Source of the DNA: Saprospiraceae bacterium
GTDB taxonomy: Bacteria > Bacteroidota > Bacteroidia > Chitinophagales > Saprospiraceae
Direction: 5' to 3'
Length of the DNA: 64,000 nucleotides
Assembly: GCA_016714985.1 (NCBI GenBank)
Contig: JADKBS010000059.1
Location: forward strand, 62,001-126,000
The translations under genes were made by a program, and so were the position numbers. The stretch's first letter is position 1, and each line of letters opens with the position of its first letter. This document shows, piece by piece, positions 60,619 through 64,000 of this stretch. The notes below the pieces were generated by a model that had not been told where the DNA came from, did no database searches, and worked only from the letters and a program-made list of their open reading frames with translations.

Positions 60619-61523
60619 GTTTTGACCTGACGATTCTGGGGGTCAATGCAGCAACGCCCGCTTTCGGGCGTTTCCCCACTTCGCAGGTGCTACATGTTCA
60701 CAACCACCACTTCCTGCTCGACTGTGGCGAGGGCACCCAAATGCGGATGGCCGACTTCGACATCCCCCGCCACAAAATCCAACAGATTTTCATCAGCCAC
60801 CTCCACGGCGACCATGTATTCGGGTTACCGGGCCTGCTTTTTTCCTACGACCTGAACGGCCGGCAAACCCCACTGGATATTTTTTCCCCCGCAGGCTTGG
60901 AACCCATGATTGCTGCGCAACTAAAGCCCGGAGGCTATCTTTCCTATCCCATCCGTTTCCATGTAGTGGACACACAGTCTCCCAACTTGGTCTTTGAAAA
61001 TGACTCGGTAAGTGTCCATTCCATCCCTTTGAAGCATGGCATACCGACCGTAGGCTATGTCTTTCGGGAGAAGCCCCGCCTCCTGAATATCCGTTCCGAG
61101 CAAATTGCAGCGCACCGACTGACCATCCCGCAGATTAAGGCTGCCAAGGCAGGCGAGGATGTGCTTTTGGAAAATGGTCAATTGCTCCGCAACGAAGAGC
61201 TTACCCTTCCACCCGCCCCGCTTCGCTCCTATGCCTTCCTTACCGATACGATGGCCGACGACGCCGTGCTGCCCCATATACAAGGTGTGAGCATGCTCTA
61301 CCACGACACCACCTTCTGCGACGACTTCGCCGAAAACGCCGCCCTCACCATGCACAGTACCGCCCGCCAAGCCGCCGAACTGGCCCGAAAGGCCGGGGTC
61401 GGGCAGTTGATTTGTGGGCATTATTCGTCGAGGTATAGGGAGTTGGACAGGTTTCTGGTGGAGGCGGGGGAGGTTTTTGACAGGGTGATGCTGGGGGTGG
61501 AGGGGAGTATTTATCATTGTTGA
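60615..61523 (+). CDS. rnz: Ribonuclease Z
   Basis: 302 residues, metallo-beta-lactamase fold. It removes 3' trailers from tRNA precursors. The zinc motif HLHGDH is at residues 62-67, LLDCGEGTQMRM precedes it, and the later ligands are in IPLKHGIPTVGYVF, YHDTTFCDDFAENA and LICGHYSSRY. Normal length and intact. Starts with ATGA overlap on the STAS gene. Confidence 0.95.
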   Translation: MSFDLTILGVNAATPAFGRFPTSQVLHVHNHHFLLDCGEGTQMRMADFDIPRHKIQQIFISHLHGDHVFGLPGLLFSYDLNGRQTPLDIFSPAGLEPMIAAQLKPGGYLSYPIRFHVVDTQSPNLVFENDSVSVHSIPLKHGIPTVGYVFREKPRLLNIRSEQIAAHRLTIPQIKAAKAGEDVLLENGQLLRNEELTLPPAPLRSYAFLTDTMADDAVLPHIQGVSMLYHDTTFCDDFAENAALTMHSTARQAAELARKAGVGQLICGHYSSRYRELDRFLVEAGEVFDRVMLGVEGSIYHC

Positions 61524-61652
61524 GGTTCATTTCTGTCTGGTTGATTCACCATCTTGAAGTGGTAATGCTGCTGCATCAATTTTTAATTTTTGGAAAATTG
61601 GTAAAAAAATTTTTACTAAATGGTAAAAAAGATGTTATCTTTGCATGGCCTT

Positions 61653-61797
61653 AAAAAAGAAACCCCGCCTAAAGAGGCAGGGCTCGAAAAGACAAAAAGT
61701 GACAAAATTTCCCGCTCTAACAAAGCATTGCGTACAGAGTACCGGCTAAGAGTGAGAAAAACAGTGTCAGCCAGAACTTCTTCCATTTTAAAGCAAT
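61653..61797 (-). ncRNA. Candidate minus-strand small RNA with terminator; may encode a hydrophobic peptide
   Basis: CCCTGCC / GGCGGGG (61663-61682) followed by TTTCTTTTTT on the minus strand is a good rho-independent terminator, but no annotated minus-strand gene precedes it. The RNA it would end could start beneath the antitoxin-like gene. One frame (61797-61717) reads IALKWKKFWLTLFFSLLAGT then LYAMLC and stop, a lysine-then-hydrophobic peptide like type I toxins, but its only start would be ATT. This is tentative. Confidence 0.3.
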
Positions 61798-61809
61798 AGA
61801 GAAGTTACC

Positions 61810-61953
61810 ATGACAATCACTGTCGAAATACTAAATGATAAAGCGCTAAGCCTGCTCAAAAACTTGGAGCAGCTAAAACTGCTTAGGTTGCGGCTCCCAA
61901 AGAAGAAGGTTAGCCCTAAAACTGTCATTGAGCCTTTAGGGAAGGATATTTAG
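61810..61953 (+). CDS. Small antitoxin-like protein
   Basis: 47 residues: MTITVEILNDKALSLLKNLE followed by a lysine-rich tail. The N-terminal pattern resembles short antitoxin-like proteins that precede VapC-type toxins in Bacteroidota. The next gene follows after 3 bp. The local base composition is AT-rich compared with rnz. The antitoxin role is inferred. Confidence 0.5.
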   Translation: MTITVEILNDKALSLLKNLEQLKLLRLRLPKKKVSPKTVIEPLGKDI

Positions 61954-61956
61954 CAA

Positions 61957-62139
61957 GTGGAAGCAATGAAGAATTTTGAAACAGGCATCATCAAGCCGCT
62001 TCGCAAAGACTTGACACTTCATCAATTGCTGGAAGAGCAGCATTTCAAAGGTTTTGACCGAAAGGAATTGGATAAACTTGCCAAGGAAATCAATATCCAA
62101 GAACCTATTGAAGAACTTCTTGCCATGCTTAAGCCATAA
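61957..62139 (+). CDS. Antitoxin-like protein upstream of a decayed PIN toxin
   Basis: 60 residues from the GTG at 61957 (57 from the ATG at 61966). KPLRKDLTLHQLLEEQHFKG and ELDKLAKEINIQEPIEELLAMLKP are typical of the small proteins encoded immediately 5' of VapC-type PIN-domain toxins (the IQEP-IEELL tail). Its stop TAA overlaps the first codon of the PIN remnant. Presumed antitoxin; it may now be an orphan. Confidence 0.6.
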   Translation: MEAMKNFETGIIKPLRKDLTLHQLLEEQHFKGFDRKELDKLAKEINIQEPIEELLAMLKP

Positions 62140-62219
62140 TTTACCTGCTAGACACGAATATTTTGCTGTACTACCTTCGAGAAAACAGCAGCTTGGCCAA
62201 GTATCAACGCAAGATTTAA
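62136..62219 (+). pseudogene. Remnant of a PIN-domain (VapC-like) toxin
   Basis: The frame reads IIYLLDTNILLYYLREN-SSLAKYQRKI-stop. LLDTNIL with the first catalytic Asp is the hallmark N-terminus of PIN ribonucleases, which are normally about 130 residues. Only 27 codons remain. The usual overlapping ATGA start/stop junction with the antitoxin is ATAA here, so one G-to-A change would have removed the start codon while keeping a stop for the antitoxin. The rest of the toxin gene is not found downstream. Confidence 0.55.
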
Positions 62220-62398
62220 TTCATATTCATTTGCTCGACTAATATGAGATACACTCAAGGCGATGACCAAAATGAGCACAAACTTTTGAAGTAAAGCCCG
62301 AACCTCCATTAACATTAATTTAACCTATTGCAAAGAACTATTAGGCAAGGGAAAAGAGTTAATATGGGCGTACCTTAACAATCTAAATTTTTCCAGTT

Positions 62399-62887
62399 AT
62401 GAAAAACTCTTTTTACACTTACATTTTTTCATTTTTCGCAATAAGCATACTACCTGTTATTAGTAGCTGCAACTTAGATCCTGAATGCAAAGAAGCTGTC
62501 GTTGACCTATCCTTGGAGGCACTGAATACGACAGTGAACGTAGCTGTATTGGGGCAAGAATTTAGAGTTCAATGTTTAATCAAAAATGTAGTTTCAACAA
62601 TTGATGTATGTACTGGAAGTACTACAACTGAAGAAGCAGAAGGCACGTTTGAGGTCGCATACAGCCCAACTTTTTCAGATAGATTTTCTGATTATGTAGT
62701 TTATCAAAGCGGCCCTTTTGAAATAAAAAAACTTGCTGCAAATGGATTTCAGGAAGACTACATTCCAATAATTCCAGACGTTGCAGGATACTACGCAGTG
62801 AAAGTAGTTCTCAACACGGGAGCATACCCGATTAGTGAAGGGAATATCGATAATAACTCTCAAGCCATATCAATTAGAGCTGATTGA
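62399..62887 (+). CDS. Lipoprotein, CARDB-like beta-sandwich, unknown function
   Basis: 162 residues; AT-rich coding sequence unlike most neighbours. Lipoprotein signal FSFFAISILPVISSC (Cys24). The mature part reads like a CARDB/Ig-type domain (VAVLGQEFRVQCLIKNVVST; FEIKKLAANGFQEDYIPIIPDVAGYYAVKVVLNTG; EGNIDNNSQAISI). Such domains often bind or space surface proteins. It has its own terminator. No partner gene is apparent. Confidence 0.72.
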   Translation: MKNSFYTYIFSFFAISILPVISSCNLDPECKEAVVDLSLEALNTTVNVAVLGQEFRVQCLIKNVVSTIDVCTGSTTTEEAEGTFEVAYSPTFSDRFSDYVVYQSGPFEIKKLAANGFQEDYIPIIPDVAGYYAVKVVLNTGAYPISEGNIDNNSQAISIRAD

Positions 62888-62921
62888 GTACGATGCGTTG
62901 AAGCTTTTGTTGATTTTCAAA

Positions 62922-62958
62922 AGACGACGCCCTAACAAGAGGGCGTCGCCTTTTTTTT
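62922..62958 (+). terminator. Rho-independent terminator
   Basis: GACGACGCCCT / AGGGCGTCGCC followed by eight T, 35 bp after the lipoprotein stop. Confidence 0.85.
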
Positions 62959-63289
62959 ATAGGCAATCGTCATTGAAAGTCATTAGTCATTGAAGTCATT
63001 TTATTGAAAATCAGTGGTTAAGTAGTGCCTTCCAATCGATTCTTAACTCGAACTCTTATAACATTTCGACGCCTTTTGTAAACGCCAGACACTTACGCTG
63101 CTTTGGCAAGAAACGTCAACCTCAAGTTTTCGCCTGCCCTGCGTTCTGTTTCATGATGCTAAGGTCGAAGATGCCATGTTCGTGAAAGACCATTACAAAG
63201 GCGGTTTCCATTATCGTTAGAATCGGACGACAACATGAAGTCGCTGACCTACTGGGTTCACATCAACCGGTTTAGATTGCAATGGTTTT
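62959..63289. other. Gene-free region with a short word array
   Basis: 62970-63010 has CATTGAAAGTCATTAGTCAT and TGAAGTCATT words. The remainder up to the esterase stop shows no gene. Confidence 0.5.
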
Positions 63290-64000
63290 TCACTCCTTCC
63301 GCTTCGACAACAACCAATCATACAAATCCTGCCCACCATACACCCGCCGCCAGGTATCGTGCCCCATGTCCTCATGGATGGTGAAGCGTACGTCGGGGGC
63401 GCCGAGTTCCTTCAGCTTGTTGACGCCAGCATAGAAATAGCGAGGCTGCACACACCGTCCAAGCCGCCAGCGAAGGTCCACGACGGGATTTTTGCCTTCG
63501 CAATTGGCGCCATGTAATCGGGATGCCCCCAGCCCACCACCGGAGCGATGGCGGCGAACCGCTCAGGGTGCGTGCTGGCGAAATGCCAAGTACCGAAGCC
63601 GCCATAGCTCAACCCTGTGAGGTAGGTGCGTTGTGCATCGCCTTGGTAGTATTGCTGTACGAAATTGAGCATTGTCAATAAATCCTCCTCCACTTTGTCC
63701 CAGCCGTCGGGCAAGGTCTTTATGCCACCGGGGAAGGTGTCCGATTGCACCGCACCGAGCATGGGGCCAGTGGGCAGGTCGCCCCAGTTGCGGGCCGGGG
63801 TGCCATCTGCGAGGCGCTTGGGAATCCAGTCCTTGCTGCGGTTGTCAATGTAGGAGAGGCCACGTTTGTCCATTCCAAACATGGGCAGTTGCGGGGAGAT
63901 GATGATGAACGGCAGGTCACGCTTTTGAATCCAAGCCTCGTACAGCGGACCGTGAATGAGCACGTAGTCGAGTTCATCACGGCCATTGCCCCGCTCGCCG
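63290..64000 (-). pseudogene. Alpha/beta-hydrolase esterase (PHB-depolymerase/dienelactone-hydrolase-like), frameshifted, 5' end outside window
   Basis: The minus-strand frame enters from the right edge (RGNGRDELDYVLIHGPLYEAW). It has LPFIIISPQLPMF and the nucleophile elbow TYLTGLSYGGFGTW (Ser in GLSYGG). Then PERFAAIAPVVGWG precedes IPSWTFAGGLDGV, where the Asp of GLDG is the acid. At about 63450-63456 one base is missing: GGTGTGTGCAG should be GGTGTGGTGCAG, giving DGVVQPRYFYAGVNKLKEL in the other frame. Then IHEDMGHDTWRRVYGG, with the catalytic His, leads to the stop at 63290. It probably hydrolyses an ester or peptide outside the cytoplasm. Without the correction the His would be lost and the enzyme dead. 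Confidence 0.85.

Noticed and set aside
1..64000. tRNA or rRNA genes
   Set aside because: No cloverleaf with a T-loop motif and no rRNA-like segment was found in the gaps.

Overview
The window reads as a chromosomal segment of a member of the Bacteroidota, most likely Saprospiria or a close relative. Supporting signs are a SusC/SusD glycan-uptake pair at the left edge, type IX secretion (T9SS) C-terminal domains on a galactanase and on a decayed protease, SprB-type repeats, a fused SecDF, LytS/LytTR-type signalling, and promoters of the TTTG / TAnnTTTG kind. I see no rRNA, tRNA, CRISPR array or complete insertion sequence.

Layout. 1-4356: susD (partial) and susC (interrupted by one in-frame TAG). 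4.8-11.4 kb: a DksA-like protein, a DUF2279-type protein, a GH20 hexosaminidase and an SLC13 permease, the last two each broken by one frameshift. 11.8-15.5 kb: a lipoprotein, a LytS kinase, a LytTR regulator and an N-acetylhexosamine-kinase-like enzyme. 15.6-26.9 kb: DinB, a five-gene TPR/AAA+ operon, an AAA ATPase + DUF4276 pair that looks like a defence module, and an error-prone DnaE. 26.9-29.8 kb: YceI-porin-YceI. 30.1-33.6 kb: GH53 galactanase, orphan metal-ABC ATPase, RlmB. 33.9-36.5 kb: remains of a secreted reprolysin-like protease. 36.7-51.0 kb: mixed metabolic and envelope genes (BNR lipoprotein, membrane-tethered wHTH, MltG, amidohydrolase, PanB, MoeA, GH78, di-haem peroxidase, PlsC, hydroxyacid dehydrogenase, LysM). 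51.5-61.5 kb: housekeeping block (SecDF, L20, L35, IF3, ClpC, STAS, RNase Z). 61.6-62.9 kb: AT-rich patch with a decayed toxin-antitoxin locus and a lipoprotein. Right edge: a secreted esterase, frameshifted and cut by the window end.

The most striking feature is the non-coding DNA. Many intergenic gaps are filled by inverted repeats whose two arms are tandem arrays of a short word (about 7-12 nt), with a different vocabulary at different loci and some vocabularies shared between loci. Similar arrays lie inside dnaE at three places without breaking its frame. A related 127-bp element with terminal inverted repeats sits inside the protease pseudogene, and removing it restores the reading frame of a P-domain exactly. 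A separate family of palindromic elements (ends like TTAGCAGGGG) lies just after stop codons, flanked by 9- and 12-bp direct repeats. Together these look like active families of tiny, non-coding mobile or expanding palindromic elements that can be tolerated as extra peptide inside proteins.

Six genes besides the protease carry single-base lesions (nonsense or indel). Every housekeeping gene in the window is intact, so real decay and sequencing error both remain possible.
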